From assembly GCA_012517315.1 (NCBI GenBank), contig JAAYVE010000029.1:124001-188000 (forward strand): a stretch of 64,000 nt of DNA, given 5' to 3'. The position numbers were made by a program, and so were the translations under genes. This DNA is from Deltaproteobacteria bacterium (GTDB lineage Bacteria > Desulfobacterota > Syntrophobacteria > Syntrophobacterales > Syntrophobacteraceae). The notes under the pieces are model-generated. The model worked only from the letters and a program-made list of their open reading frames with translations. It was not told where the DNA came from and did not search any database. Below are positions 8,315-16,739 of the stretch, in pieces. Numbering within the stretch: position 1 is the first letter of the stretch; every line of letters starts with the position of its first letter.

Positions 8315-9136
8315 CTACTGCAGGTGCAGGATGTCGCGGAAGTGCTTTTCGTAGAATTCCTTGTAGCGGCCGTCTGCCTTGATGGTCTCCAGGTAGAGGT
8401 TCAGCCATCCCAGAAAATCGGCGTCGCCCTTGCGGATGGCGATGGCGAACGGCTCGTAGGTGAACGGCTTGAGAAGGGCCCGAGTTGTGTCCAGATTCTC
8501 CTTGTGATGCTTGCTGATGGACAGCTGGTCGTAAAGGAAGGCATCCGCCCGTCCCGTCACCACCTCCCGGACGCACGCGGTCTCATCCTTGTACCGGTTC
8601 ACCTGGGCCTTGGGAAAGAGCTTTCCCGTGATGAGATCGCCAGTGGTCCCGAGCTTTACGGCGAGAATGCGTTCGGGAGCGTTCAGTTCGCTCACCTCCT
8701 GAATCTTTTCCGCGCGCTGTTTGCTCAAGAGCACGCAGAGCCCGGTCTCGAAATAAGGCTGGGTGAAACTCACCGCTTTTGACCGGGTGAGCGTTCTCGT
8801 CATTCCCGAGATGATCATGTCGATTTTTCCCCCCTGCAGCGCGGGAATCAAACCGCTGAATTCCATGTCCTTGATCTCTAGCTCCACCCCGAGCTCTTTT
8901 GCGGCCAGCGCGGCGATGTCCACGTCGAAACCCACCGGTTGTCCTTTTTCATCGGCGTATTCAAAGGGAAAGAACTTCACTTCCATCCCGACGATAAGTT
9001 TGTTGCGGTCGATGATTTGTTTGAGTGCGCTGCCCTGAAAAATATCGAAGGGCGTAACGGAAGCGGTCATCCCTTGAGAAGTGCCGGCAAGGACACAGGC
9101 AAGGGAGAGAAGAAGGACGCCAAGTCTGTGTTTCAC
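8315..9136 (-). CDS. Polar amino acid ABC transporter, substrate-binding protein
   Basis: A 273-residue periplasmic solute-binding protein of family 3. Start placed at GTG 9136 because AGGAGG lies 6 bases upstream and a compact signal peptide follows (Lys-His-Arg then Leu-Gly-Val-Leu-Leu-Leu-Ser-Leu-Ala). An upstream in-frame ATG (9157) would prepend a poor leader. Typical features: Leu-Ile-Val-Gly-Met-Glu-Val-Lys-Phe-Phe-Pro-Phe-Glu-Tyr near the start, Gly-Phe-Asp-Val-Asp-Ile-Ala, and Asp-Met-Ile-Ile-Ser-Gly-Met-Thr-Arg-Thr. These place it among binding proteins for charged or polar amino acids. First gene of the two-gene minus-strand operon with the permease. Confidence 0.93.
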   Translation of the reverse strand: MKHRLGVLLLSLACVLAGTSQGMTASVTPFDIFQGSALKQIIDRNKLIVGMEVKFFPFEYADEKGQPVGFDVDIAALAAKELGVELEIKDMEFSGLIPALQGGKIDMIISGMTRTLTRSKAVSFTQPYFETGLCVLLSKQRAEKIQEVSELNAPERILAVKLGTTGDLITGKLFPKAQVNRYKDETACVREVVTGRADAFLYDQLSISKHHKENLDTTRALLKPFTYEPFAIAIRKGDADFLGWLNLYLETIKADGRYKEFYEKHFRDILHLQ

Positions 9137-9528
9137 TCTATTCCTCCTCTGACTCATGATGGTGAACAAAAAGCCTTTACGCCAAGGGAACTCATCCACG
9201 ACAAGAATCCGACCCAGGTAAGGAATGCAAAGAAGACAAGAGAATGGTTGTTATTTTTGCACATGTGCCTTGCGGGTGTCATTTCCTTTTTTTCCCACCC
9301 CCCGACTCCCCTTCACTCACAATGGAGCCCAACCATGAGTGCTGCCGTCAACTGTCAGCAGGAGACGTCACGGTAGGCTCCCGACGGGATGAAAAGGGTG
9401 ATCGAAGGGGGGGCTCGACCTTCCATGGGGTTCCGCTCCCACTTTTGTGCAACACATGTCATGCTGTTTGGCGTATGATGAAGGCGTGTCGTCAGCTCTC
9501 GTACTCGGCCAAAACAAGAGGGCACTCC
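9137..9528. other. Divergent intergenic region
   Basis: 392 bases between the divergent binding-protein gene and the hydrolase gene. It should hold both promoters, but I see no strong -35/-10 pair. A 10-base palindrome GCACATGTGC lies at 9259-9268, and a T-rich tract follows near 9285-9295. Confidence 0.45.
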
Positions 9529-10161
9529 ATGAGATCTCGAGTCATCCCCTATGCCAGTTTTTCGGAACTGGCCGAAAACGAGGTGGAAGGCTCAGACTAC
9601 GGCATTCATCTCATCGACGCAGGTTCTCCTGTCTTGATTCTGGCCCCTCACGGGGGAGGCATCGAGCCGGGAACTTCGGAAATCGCTTTTGCCGTCGCAG
9701 TTCCTCATTACAATTGCTATAACTTTGAGGGACTCAAAAGAGCGGGAAACTGGATCCTCCATGTCACGAGCAACGCCTACGATGAGCCTGTGGCCCTCTC
9801 CGCAGTGCGAAAGGCTTCCGTTGTCCTCTCCTTCCACGGGTGCTCGGGACCTCTGCCCGTGGCTTACCTCGGCGGGCTGGATGTGCGCTTCAAGGAGATC
9901 CTCCGAGGTCAGCTCAGGACAGCCGGCTTTCAGACGGGTGAACACGAAGAGTTTCCCGGGACAAACCCGCACAACATCTGCAACAAGGGCCTGTGTGGCC
10001 GGGGGGCCCAACTGGAGCTCTCTCACGGTCTGCGGATGCTCATGTTCGCGGGCATCACTCGGGAGGAGAGAAAACGTCCCACGGAACTGTTCTTCACTTT
10101 TGTCGCCGCCGTCAAGCGGGCTGTGCGAGAAAGAATCGAGGAGGCCACCGGCCGCCGATGA
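9529..10161 (+). CDS. Poly-gamma-glutamate hydrolase family protein
   Basis: A 210-residue protein matching the family of phage and bacterial poly-gamma-glutamate hydrolases (PF05908, formerly DUF867), zinc-dependent enzymes related to carboxypeptidases. Visible: Tyr-Ala-Ser-Phe-Ser-Glu-Leu near the start, Ala-Pro-His-Gly-Gly-Gly-Ile-Glu-Pro-Gly-Thr-Ser-Glu-Ile-Ala (first metal ligands His and Glu), Ser-Phe-His-Gly-Cys (third ligand), and Gln-Leu-Glu-Leu-Ser-His-Gly-Leu-Arg near the end. No signal peptide, so cytoplasmic. Start at ATG 9529 rather than an upstream start, since the conserved region begins there and AGAGG precedes it. It stands alone between divergent and convergent neighbours. 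Natural substrate in this organism is unknown. Confidence 0.88.
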   Translation: MRSRVIPYASFSELAENEVEGSDYGIHLIDAGSPVLILAPHGGGIEPGTSEIAFAVAVPHYNCYNFEGLKRAGNWILHVTSNAYDEPVALSAVRKASVVLSFHGCSGPLPVAYLGGLDVRFKEILRGQLRTAGFQTGEHEEFPGTNPHNICNKGLCGRGAQLELSHGLRMLMFAGITREERKRPTELFFTFVAAVKRAVRERIEEATGRR

Positions 10162-10195
10162 CCTTGCTTCCGGAGCTTGGGGCGGGCACAGCTTC

Positions 10196-10861
10196 TTACT
10201 GAAATGGCTCGCAGTGATGCTTGATGTTGACACCCCTCACGATGAAAACCACACTCTCCGCAATGTTGGTGCAATGATCGGCCACCCGTTCCATACAACG
10301 GGCCGTAATGATCGCCTGAACCCCTCTCTCGATTGCCGGAGCCTCATGGATCATATAATCCATCAGGTTCTTCAGTGTCAGCAGATTCAACTCATCCACT
10401 GCGTCGTCCATGAGGCACACGTCCATCGCTTGGTCCACGTTGAGGTTGGCAAAACAGCTCAATGTCACGTGCAGCATATCCAGGGAGGTTTCCGTAAGAT
10501 CTCTCAGGGCAGGGTCTTTGGGGAGCGCCGGGCGGGTGCTCAAATAACGTGCCCGGTGGGCGATGCTGACCGCCTGATCGGCGATCCGCTCCAGGTCGGA
10601 CGAAATCCTCATGCATCCCACCAGAAAACGCAGATCCCGGGCCATTGGCTGGTCGAGGGCCAACAATCTGAGGATGATCCGGTCGATTTCCATTTCGAGT
10701 TGGTCGATTTCGTGATCTCTGGCGATGATGGCATCGGCCAGCTGTACATCCCTCTCCCATAACGCCCTGAAGGCGTTCTCCACAGCTTTTTCCGTCAGGT
10801 TCGCCATCTTCAGGATGGTTACCCTGAGTTGCTCCAATTCCTGGTGGAAACGGCTGTCCAT
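10196..10861 (-). CDS. phoU: Phosphate-specific transport signalling protein PhoU
   Basis: A 221-residue all-helical cytoplasmic protein. Two PhoU repeats are visible, each with the metal-binding Glu/Asp-X3-Asp pattern (Ser-Ser-Asp-Leu-Glu-Arg-Ile-Ala-Asp-Gln-Ala in the first, Arg-Cys-Met-Glu-Arg-Val-Ala-Asp-His-Cys-Thr-Asn in the second). PhoU links the Pst transporter to the PhoR sensor and restrains phosphate uptake. Start at 10861 is chosen because GGGAGGC lies 7 bases upstream; a longer form from 10900 is less likely. Last gene of the pst operon, 42 bases after the second pstB. No phoB/phoR genes are in the window. Confidence 0.95.
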   Translation of the reverse strand: MDSRFHQELEQLRVTILKMANLTEKAVENAFRALWERDVQLADAIIARDHEIDQLEMEIDRIILRLLALDQPMARDLRFLVGCMRISSDLERIADQAVSIAHRARYLSTRPALPKDPALRDLTETSLDMLHVTLSCFANLNVDQAMDVCLMDDAVDELNLLTLKNLMDYMIHEAPAIERGVQAIITARCMERVADHCTNIAESVVFIVRGVNIKHHCEPFQ

Positions 10862-10903
10862 GGCTTGCCTCCCGATGGCCGCAGTCGGCTGGGCCCCCAC
10901 TCC

Positions 10904-11656
10904 TCAACCCGCTCTGCCGGTGATATAATCCTCCGTCAGTTGCTGGGCCGGCCGGGTGAAAATCTTCTCAGTCACGTCAAATTCCACCAATTCCCCCATC
11001 CAGAAAAAGCCTGTCCAATCGGAGACACGGGCAGCCTGCTGCATGTTGTGTGTCACGATGACCAGCGTGTAGTCCTTTTTCAGCGATTGCATCAGTTCCT
11101 CGATCTGCAACGTCGCAATGGGATCCAGGGCGGAACAGGGTTCGTCCATGAGGATGATTTCCGGTCTGACGGCGATGGTGCGTGCGATGCACAGTCTCTG
11201 CTGCTGGCCCAGGGAGAGGCTCAGGGCGTCCTGCTTGAGTCTGTCCTTCACCTCCTCCCAGAGAGCCGCTCCGCGCAGGCTGTTCTCTATGATTTCGGGC
11301 AGGTGAAAGTGTTTGTCCAGACCGAGGACCCGCGGCCCGAAAGCAACATTGTCCCAAATGGACTGAGGAAAGGGATTGGGCCGCTGAAACACCATGCCCA
11401 CCCGCTGGCGCAGTTCCACCACGTTGATCCCGGACTTGTAAATGTCTTGCCCGTCAAGAAAAATCTTCCCCTGGACCCTGGTCCCACGGATGGTGTCGTT
11501 CATTCGGTTCAGGCAGCGCAAAAAGGTTGACTTGCCACACCCCGACGGGCCGATGAGCGCGGTGATCTGGCGCTCTTGAACGGAAAGAGAAATGTCTTTC
11601 AGCGCAGCAACCCTGCCATAGAAGAAATTGAGGCTTTCGACCCGGAACTTTTCCAT
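10904..11656 (-). CDS. pstB: Phosphate ABC transporter ATP-binding protein PstB (copy with altered signature)
   Basis: A 250-residue ATPase of the phosphate importer. Walker A Gly-Pro-Ser-Gly-Cys-Gly-Lys-Ser, Q-loop Val-Phe-Gln-Arg-Pro-Asn-Pro-Phe-Pro, Walker B [12 protein letters not shown] and switch His in Val-Thr-His-Asn-Met-Gln-Gln are all standard PstB. The ABC signature reads Leu-Ser-Leu-Gly-Gln-Gln-Gln instead of Leu-Ser-Gly-Gly-Gln-Gln-Gln. This Gly-to-Leu change would be expected to weaken the composite ATP site formed with the partner subunit. ATG 11656 is preferred to the upstream TTG 11671. Its upstream neighbour is a second PstB with a different defect, overlapping or nearly touching it. 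Confidence 0.93.
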   Translation of the reverse strand: MEKFRVESLNFFYGRVAALKDISLSVQERQITALIGPSGCGKSTFLRCLNRMNDTIRGTRVQGKIFLDGQDIYKSGINVVELRQRVGMVFQRPNPFPQSIWDNVAFGPRVLGLDKHFHLPEIIENSLRGAALWEEVKDRLKQDALSLSLGQQQRLCIARTIAVRPEIILMDEPCSALDPIATLQIEELMQSLKKDYTLVIVTHNMQQAARVSDWTGFFWMGELVEFDVTEKIFTRPAQQLTEDYITGRAG

Positions 11657-11667
11657 CTCGCCCAGCC

Positions 11668-12426
11668 TCAACCGAACCGACCGGTGACATAGTCTTCGGT
11701 TCGCGGATCTTGGGGCGTGGTGAAAATCCTTGTTCCCTCCTGCACTTCCACCAAATCCCCCATGAGGAAGAACGCCGCGTAGTCCGCCACGCGCGCCGCC
11801 TGCTGCACGCTATGGGGAACGATGACTATGGTGTACTGCTGCTTCAATTCGAAAAGGGACTCCTCGACTTTAGCTGTAGAAATGGGGTCCAGCCCCGATG
11901 TGGGTTCGTCCAGGAGCAGCACTTCAGGCTCCAGTGCCAGGCTGCGGGCGATGCAAAGGCGTTGCTGTTGGCCGCCGGAAAGGGCTACGGCGGGATCGTC
12001 CAGGCGATCTTTCACTTCGTTCCACAGTGCGGCCTGTGCAAGACTGCGCTCCAATATTTCCTCCAACCGGCCCCAGTCGCGAATACCTGCCAGCCGGGGA
12101 CCGCAGACGACGTTTTCCCTCACGGTGCCCGGAAGGGGCAGCGGCAGGGCGAATACCATTCCCACTCGGCGTCGAAGCCTGGGAACATCCACGCCGGGAG
12201 CATAGATGTTTTCACCGTCCAATAAAATGGTCCCCTGCATCCTTGTGCCCTCAACCAGGTCGTTGAGCCGGTTGATGAGCCGCAGCAGCGTGGTTTTGCC
12301 TCCTCCCGACGGGCCGAAAAAGGCCGTGACGGCATTGGCCGGCACGTCCAGGTTGATTTCCCGCAAAGCCTCTGCGCCACCGTAGGAGTAACTCAATTGT
12401 CGGATTCGGATTTTGGCGTCTACCAC
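11668..12426 (-). CDS. pstB: Second phosphate ABC transporter ATP-binding protein (altered Q-loop)
   Basis: A 252-residue PstB paralogue. Walker A Gly-Pro-Ser-Gly-Gly-Gly-Lys-Thr-Thr, intact signature [10 protein letters not shown], Walker B [12 protein letters not shown], and His in Val-Pro-His-Ser-Val-Gln-Gln. The Q-loop reads Met-Val-Phe-Ala-Leu-Pro, with Ala in place of the glutamine that senses the gamma-phosphate and contacts the permease. GTG 12426 overlaps the end of pstA (tight coupling). With its downstream sister it could form a PstB heterodimer matching the PstC/PstA heterodimer. Confidence 0.92.
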   Translation of the reverse strand: MVDAKIRIRQLSYSYGGAEALREINLDVPANAVTAFFGPSGGGKTTLLRLINRLNDLVEGTRMQGTILLDGENIYAPGVDVPRLRRRVGMVFALPLPLPGTVRENVVCGPRLAGIRDWGRLEEILERSLAQAALWNEVKDRLDDPAVALSGGQQQRLCIARSLALEPEVLLLDEPTSGLDPISTAKVEESLFELKQQYTIVIVPHSVQQAARVADYAAFFLMGDLVEVQEGTRIFTTPQDPRTEDYVTGRFG

Positions 12427-13265
12427 TGGCGCCTCCGGCGGAAATAGCTGCGGATCACCGTGGCGGTAACGTTCATGGACAGCACCAGGGTGAGGAGGAC
12501 CAAAGCCGTGCCGTGCTGGATCCTCAACGGCATGCCCGGGACCTGTGTGCTGATGACATACAGGTGGTATGGAAGTGCCATGGTCGGGTCAAAAGGGCTG
12601 TGGGGGAGGCGGGGCAGATAGAATGCGGCAACCGTGAACAGGATGGGCGCCGTCTCCCCGGCAGCTCTCAGCAGCCCCAGGATGATTCCTGTGATGATGC
12701 CGGGCAAGGCTTGGGGAAGCACCACTCCCCGTATACCCTGCCAGCGGGTCCCCCCAAGGCTTGCGATGATGGTGCGAAATTCCGTGGGCACGGCTCGCAA
12801 TGCCTCTTCCGTCGTGCTGATGATGATGGGTATCGTCATGATGGCCAGTGTCAGAGCGCCGGCCAGGATCGAGGTGCCGAACTGAAGAAAGAGAACAAAC
12901 AACCCCAGACCGAACAGGCCGTAAACAACGGATGGGATGCCAGCCAAATTCACGATGGCAAGCCGGATGGCTCGGGTGAGCCAAGTGTCTCGAGCGTATT
13001 CGGCCAGGTAAATGGCACCGCCCACCCCGACGGGGATGGAGGCCATGGCCGTGCCCAGCATGAGTAGAAAAGTGCCGACAATGGTGGGGAAGATGCCGCC
13101 CCCTTTCATTCCATCACTGGGCATGGCTGATAGGAATTCCCAGGTGATGGCCATGCTGCCCTCCACCACGATGACTCCCAGCACGAACAGGATAGGCACC
13201 ACCACCACAAGAGCCACAAAGAGAAGCAGGGCAAATCCGAGCCGCTGCACCAGAAAACGGTCCAT
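12420..13265 (-). CDS. pstA: Phosphate ABC transporter permease PstA
   Basis: A 281-residue inner-membrane permease with six predicted helices; the first follows the N-terminus directly (Phe-Ala-Leu-Leu-Leu-Phe-Val-Ala-Leu-Val-Val-Val-Val-Pro). PstA hallmarks: Gly-Gly-Ile-Phe-Pro-Thr-Ile-Val-Gly-Thr, Tyr-Leu-Ala-Glu-Tyr-Ala, Gly-Ile-Pro-Ser-Val-Val-Tyr-Gly-Leu-Phe-Gly, Arg-Ala-Val-Pro-Thr-Glu-Phe-Arg in the EAA loop, and Arg-Ala-Ala-Gly-Glu-Thr-Ala-Pro. Start at ATG 13265 shares bases with the pstC stop (ATGA overlap). The frame remains open far upstream inside pstC, which is a shadow. It pairs with PstC to form the phosphate channel. Confidence 0.95.
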   Translation of the reverse strand: MDRFLVQRLGFALLLFVALVVVVPILFVLGVIVVEGSMAITWEFLSAMPSDGMKGGGIFPTIVGTFLLMLGTAMASIPVGVGGAIYLAEYARDTWLTRAIRLAIVNLAGIPSVVYGLFGLGLFVLFLQFGTSILAGALTLAIMTIPIIISTTEEALRAVPTEFRTIIASLGGTRWQGIRGVVLPQALPGIITGIILGLLRAAGETAPILFTVAAFYLPRLPHSPFDPTMALPYHLYVISTQVPGMPLRIQHGTALVLLTLVLSMNVTATVIRSYFRRRRQW

Positions 13266-14188
13266 CACCTCAGTCCCCCTCGCCGTTGCTTTCGAAAAAT
13301 GGCCGAAGCGGCTGTCAGGTTGATCAAAAAAGTCAACACAAAGAGGATGATGCCGATGCCGAAAAGGGCATGGTAATGGGTACTCCCTTGGGCAACCTCC
13401 CCCATTTCGGCCGCGATGGTGGCTGTCATGGTTCTCGCCGGTCGAAACAGGGAATCGAAGGTCAGGGGCAGGCGGGCGGCGTTGCCGGTCACCATCATCA
13501 CCGCCATGGTTTCCCCAATGGCCCGCCCCATTCCCAGCATGACCGCCATGAGAATCCCAGATCGGGCGGCAGGCACCACCACCTTCCAGATCGTCTGCCA
13601 CTGGGTAGCTCCCATGGCGAGCCCCGCATCGCGGTAACTCTTGGGAACGGTGTCCAGGGCGTCTTCGGCCACACTGATGATGGTGGGAAGGGCCATGTAG
13701 GCAAGGATGAGGGCCCCGGTAAAGACTGTTAGGCCTGTCGGTGCGCCGAAAATGTTGCGGATCAAGGGAGCGACGAAGTGCATTCCAAAGAAACCCAGCA
13801 CAACCGAGGGAATTCCGGCCAGAACTTCGATCATCGGTTTGAGGATTTCCCGCACCCAGTCGGGTGCCAGTTCCCTCACGAACACTGCCGTGGCCACTCC
13901 CAGGGGCAACGCGATCAAAATGGCCGTGACGGTGACCAAGATCGAGCCCAACAGCAAGGGCAGAGTGCCGAACAGTTCAAAAGTAGGATACCACCGGGTC
14001 CCAAAGAGGTTGCCCGTTGGCACTTCGTAGAATATGGGCAGGCCTTCACGGAGCAGAAACAGAAAAATCAACAGAACAAAACCGATGGTGGAAAAGCCCA
14101 GTACCCGGATGGTGGCTTCTATGGGCACTTCCGTCCATCGACGACCGGAAATCCCTCCACGGTTCGTCACGATCACACCTTTATCCAT
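13265..14188 (-). CDS. pstC: Phosphate ABC transporter permease PstC
   Basis: A roughly 307-residue inner-membrane permease, partner of PstA. One hydrophobic helix lies near the N-terminus (Phe-Val-Leu-Leu-Ile-Phe-Leu-Phe-Leu-Leu), followed by a periplasmic loop ending Gly-Thr-Arg-Trp-Tyr-Pro. The PstC signatures Leu-Ala-Gly-Ile-Pro-Ser-Val-Val-Leu-Gly-Phe-Phe-Gly, Thr-Val-Pro-Lys-Ser-Tyr-Arg-Asp-Ala-Gly and Gly-Arg-Ala-Ile-Gly-Glu-Thr-Met-Ala-Val follow. ATG 14188 is chosen; a GTG one codon earlier is equally possible. The gene lies about 100 bases after pstS and overlaps pstA, so all six genes probably form one transcript. Confidence 0.95.
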   Translation of the reverse strand: MDKGVIVTNRGGISGRRWTEVPIEATIRVLGFSTIGFVLLIFLFLLREGLPIFYEVPTGNLFGTRWYPTFELFGTLPLLLGSILVTVTAILIALPLGVATAVFVRELAPDWVREILKPMIEVLAGIPSVVLGFFGMHFVAPLIRNIFGAPTGLTVFTGALILAYMALPTIISVAEDALDTVPKSYRDAGLAMGATQWQTIWKVVVPAARSGILMAVMLGMGRAIGETMAVMMVTGNAARLPLTFDSLFRPARTMTATIAAEMGEVAQGSTHYHALFGIGIILFVLTFLINLTAASAIFRKQRRGGLR

Positions 14189-14288
14189 CACAACCCGTCC
14201 GAGAATGTTTCATCATGGAAAACGAAGGGAACGGCATCATGCCGTTCGCAAGATCAATGGGAAACCGGCATCCTTGTCGACGTTTCAT

Positions 14289-15230
14289 CTATGATTTCGG
14301 TTCCGCAGGAGCTTGGGCCAGCGGAACAAAGCCCAACCTTGGAACCAGCATTTGCCCGCGGGTGAGCACCCAGTCCAGAAAGATCCGCACATGACCGGTC
14401 GGTTCACCGGCAGTGTACATGTAAAGAGGTCGGGAAATGGGATAGGATCCGTCATTGACCGTTTGAATCGATGGAAGAACATAAGGTCCCTCGGGGCTCC
14501 TGGCGACGGCCACCAGCTTTTGATCCTGCGTCACATAGCCGAGTCCGTCGTATCCGATGGCATTTGGATTTTGACGCACTTCCGTGCTGATCCCCTCCGA
14601 GGATGGCATCAAGAGGGTGTCCGGGGAGAAGAGCAGGTTGTTATCCTTTTTCCCCATCCGGATGACGTTTTCCAGGAAATAGACATAAGTTCCGGAGTTC
14701 GACTCCCGTGAAAGCAGGACGATAGGTCGATCCTGTCCTCCCAACTCACGCCAGTTGGTGATCTTTCCTGTGTAAATGTCCGAAATCTGCTTGAGGGTCA
14801 ACTCCTGGACGGGATTGGAGGGATTGACCACGACAGCAATGGCATCCCTCGCCACGACAAATTCCACGGGCGTGATGCCGTTGGCGCGCGCAGCGGCTAT
14901 TTCTTCCTCCTTCATCTCCCTGGAAGCGTTGGCGATGCTCACCGTCCCGTTGATCATTGCGGCGATTCCTGTTCCTGTTCCACCGCCGGTCACCGAAATG
15001 CAAACCTCGGGATGCGATTCCATGAAAACCTCCGCCCAGGCCAACGCCAGGTTGACCAGGGTATCCGAACCTTTGTTCTCGATAGCCTGTGTGGCCTGAT
15101 TCCCGAAGGGCGAAGCGGACTGCTGCGGCTTGCAGGCCCCGAGAAGAAGGGCGAGAAGAAGCCACAATGAACCGATGGAGATACTTGTCTTTGAGAAATA
15201 ACGGATCAATGGATACGCGCCAGCAATCAT
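14289..15230 (-). CDS. pstS: Phosphate-binding lipoprotein PstS
   Basis: A 313-residue solute-binding protein exported as a lipoprotein: basic N-terminus, hydrophobic core, then lipobox Leu-Leu-Gly-Ala-Cys with Cys at about residue 33. The phosphate pocket is recognisable in Asn-Lys-Gly-Ser-Asp-Thr-Leu (Ser-Asp ligands) and Ser-Arg-Glu-Ser-Asn-Ser-Gly-Thr. Gly-Gly-Gly-Thr-Gly-Thr-Gly and Asp-Ala-Ile-Ala-Val-Val-Val-Asn are typical of the PstS family. The start is uncertain: ATG 15230 gives a normal lipoprotein leader but has no clear ribosome-binding site, while the frame is open back to 15320. First gene of the pst operon, presumably induced by phosphate limitation. Confidence 0.93.
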   Translation of the reverse strand: MIAGAYPLIRYFSKTSISIGSLWLLLALLLGACKPQQSASPFGNQATQAIENKGSDTLVNLALAWAEVFMESHPEVCISVTGGGTGTGIAAMINGTVSIANASREMKEEEIAAARANGITPVEFVVARDAIAVVVNPSNPVQELTLKQISDIYTGKITNWRELGGQDRPIVLLSRESNSGTYVYFLENVIRMGKKDNNLLFSPDTLLMPSSEGISTEVRQNPNAIGYDGLGYVTQDQKLVAVARSPEGPYVLPSIQTVNDGSYPISRPLYMYTAGEPTGHVRIFLDWVLTRGQMLVPRLGFVPLAQAPAEPKS

Positions 15231-15811
15231 TCTGTTTATAGAATTCGGGGGAAAAGACGCTCGCTGCTCTCCGGGAGATCCTCCCTTCCCCTTCTCCCTC
15301 GCCTCCAACCGCAACATCACAACTTATCACAATTTTGGCCATAAGGAGAGATAAAAAGCTCATTCGCCGAATGAAATCATGCTGTTGTATCTTACAAAAG
15401 TGAATGGATGGGGCCTTCCGGACGCCGCTTCCCAGAGACGGGCCACGGCCGATGGTCTGTTTCCTCGAGGAGGAAACTTGCCGGGAATACGCTCCTTCCA
15501 TCTGGCATCGCAGGGAGATTCCGGATATATTGAAAATCAAAGGCCCTGTGGACGGATGGAACCGTCCCGGTGGGAACAAAACATCCCACTTTCAACCCCC
15601 ATGATCTGCCCTGCGATTCAATGGATAACGGAATCCTCACCTTTCATGGATGCTGAGAACCGTTCGGGTTTTATGGGAACTGCGGGACAGTTTTAGGCCC
15701 AGGCGGGTGACGGTTTGTTGTTGCACAAGAGGAGCATGAGGCTGGACTCGCTTTTCCGCAAAGGAGCGAGAGGGGAAAGGGACGCATCGGAAACAATCGA
15801 AAGGAGAAACC
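15231..15811. other. Divergent intergenic region upstream of pstS
   Basis: 581 bases between pstS (minus) and the DUF4347-like gene (plus). No gene is supportable. I looked for a canonical Pho box and found none clear enough to claim. The palindrome at 15360-15374 is listed separately. Confidence 0.45.
15360..15374. promoter_or_regulatory. Palindrome upstream of pstS
   Basis: TCATTCG and CGAATGA form perfect 7-base arms around one central base. It lies 130 bases before the preferred pstS start. Size and symmetry suit a dimeric regulator site, but it does not match the E. coli Pho box. Confidence 0.35.
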
Positions 15812-16384
15812 ATGGGCAATGTGCATGTGGTAGACAAGCGTTTGTTTCTCAACGAGGCGGATCTCCACTCATTCATGCGAAGTCTCCAGCGTCTTCCGGG
15901 AGACAATGCGGTTTTCCGCGTGGACGGGAGGTGGACCATCTGGGGCATCTGCCGCCGCGTCCGAGAACTCCGGGGAACGGTGGGGATCCTTGGCCTGCAC
16001 TGTCATGGGAATGCATCATGGTTGCAGCTGGGTCCAGGATTGTCCCTTCCCGCTCAAACGGCAAACTTCAGTGTCCTCCGGGGTTGCTGGGTCGGCAGAT
16101 ACCCAAGAATCGAAATCCATGCCTGCGCAGTCGCCAGCGCAACTCCCATTGCGTGCAGTGCAGCAATGGCAACGGTCGAGTCGCTGCCATCCGTCTGTAC
16201 CCCTGGCACGGACAGCCCGGGCTCGCCCGGCAGGGCACTGGTGCAGGCCATCGCAGACAATGCAGGGGTTCTGACCATTGCCGCCTTCAACGCCCAACTT
16301 ATCGAACGACTTGGCTTCGAAGGAGCTGTCGTCTATTGCAGGCCGGCCACCTATGCGACAGCCGCTGCGCTGATCGGGCCATGA
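15812..16384 (+). CDS. Small DUF4347-like protein, possible clan CD peptidase fold
   Basis: A 190-residue protein with a good ribosome-binding site (AAAGGAG) before ATG 15812. Residues about 58-73 read Gly-Ile-Leu-Gly-Leu-His-Cys-His-Gly-Asn then Leu-Gln-Leu-Gly. Residues 100-107 read Ile-Glu-Ile-His-Ala-Cys-Ala-Val. The C-terminal part has a helix (Leu-Val-Gln-Ala-Ile-Ala) and a strand (Val-Leu-Thr-Ile-Ala-Ala). This spacing of His-Gly (H65), a Cys after a beta strand (C105) and a final strand resembles DUF4347 domains of giant adhesins and the caspase/CHAT fold. There it stands free rather than at the end of a large surface protein. No signal peptide. Assignment by pattern only. Confidence 0.7.
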   Translation: MGNVHVVDKRLFLNEADLHSFMRSLQRLPGDNAVFRVDGRWTIWGICRRVRELRGTVGILGLHCHGNASWLQLGPGLSLPAQTANFSVLRGCWVGRYPRIEIHACAVASATPIACSAAMATVESLPSVCTPGTDSPGSPGRALVQAIADNAGVLTIAAFNAQLIERLGFEGAVVYCRPATYATAAALIGP

Positions 16385-16739
16385 GATAGTTTGCGGGATG
16401 TCTTGGCCGATGCGCGGAGATATTTGGGAAAATCGGCGATGGAGAAACCGCTGCCATACCGGCTGGACGAGGCCACCGGCGGTCCCCTTCCGCAAGGAAG
16501 GTTTACACAAATTCGGGTCTCCCCTGCTATCTGAGGCACTGGACACCCCCCGCCCCATGGACGGACCCCCCTCAAGCGGCCGAGGGAGCGGCCGGAATGG
16601 ACAGAGCAAAAACGAATGGGCTTTCGGCGGTGCTTTCATTCCCTCGAAGGCGCCGACCTTTGCATGGAAGTGCATGCCATGAAAGACTGGGATCGAGACG
16701 CAAACGCATACACGGTTTCCATTGGAGTGAATTGAACCC
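16385..16739. other. Intergenic region
   Basis: 355 bases between the DUF4347-like gene and the MEMO-AMMECR1 gene. Short open frames exist on both strands but none has a plausible start or recognisable product. I see no clear promoter or terminator. Confidence 0.45.

Noticed and set aside
12513-13067. Plus-strand frame within pstA
   Set aside because: Antisense of a clear PstA permease; no ribosome-binding site.
13265-13601. 112-residue N-terminal extension of PstA
   Set aside because: It overlaps pstC in another frame, and the PstA helix pattern starts at the ATGA overlap at 13265.
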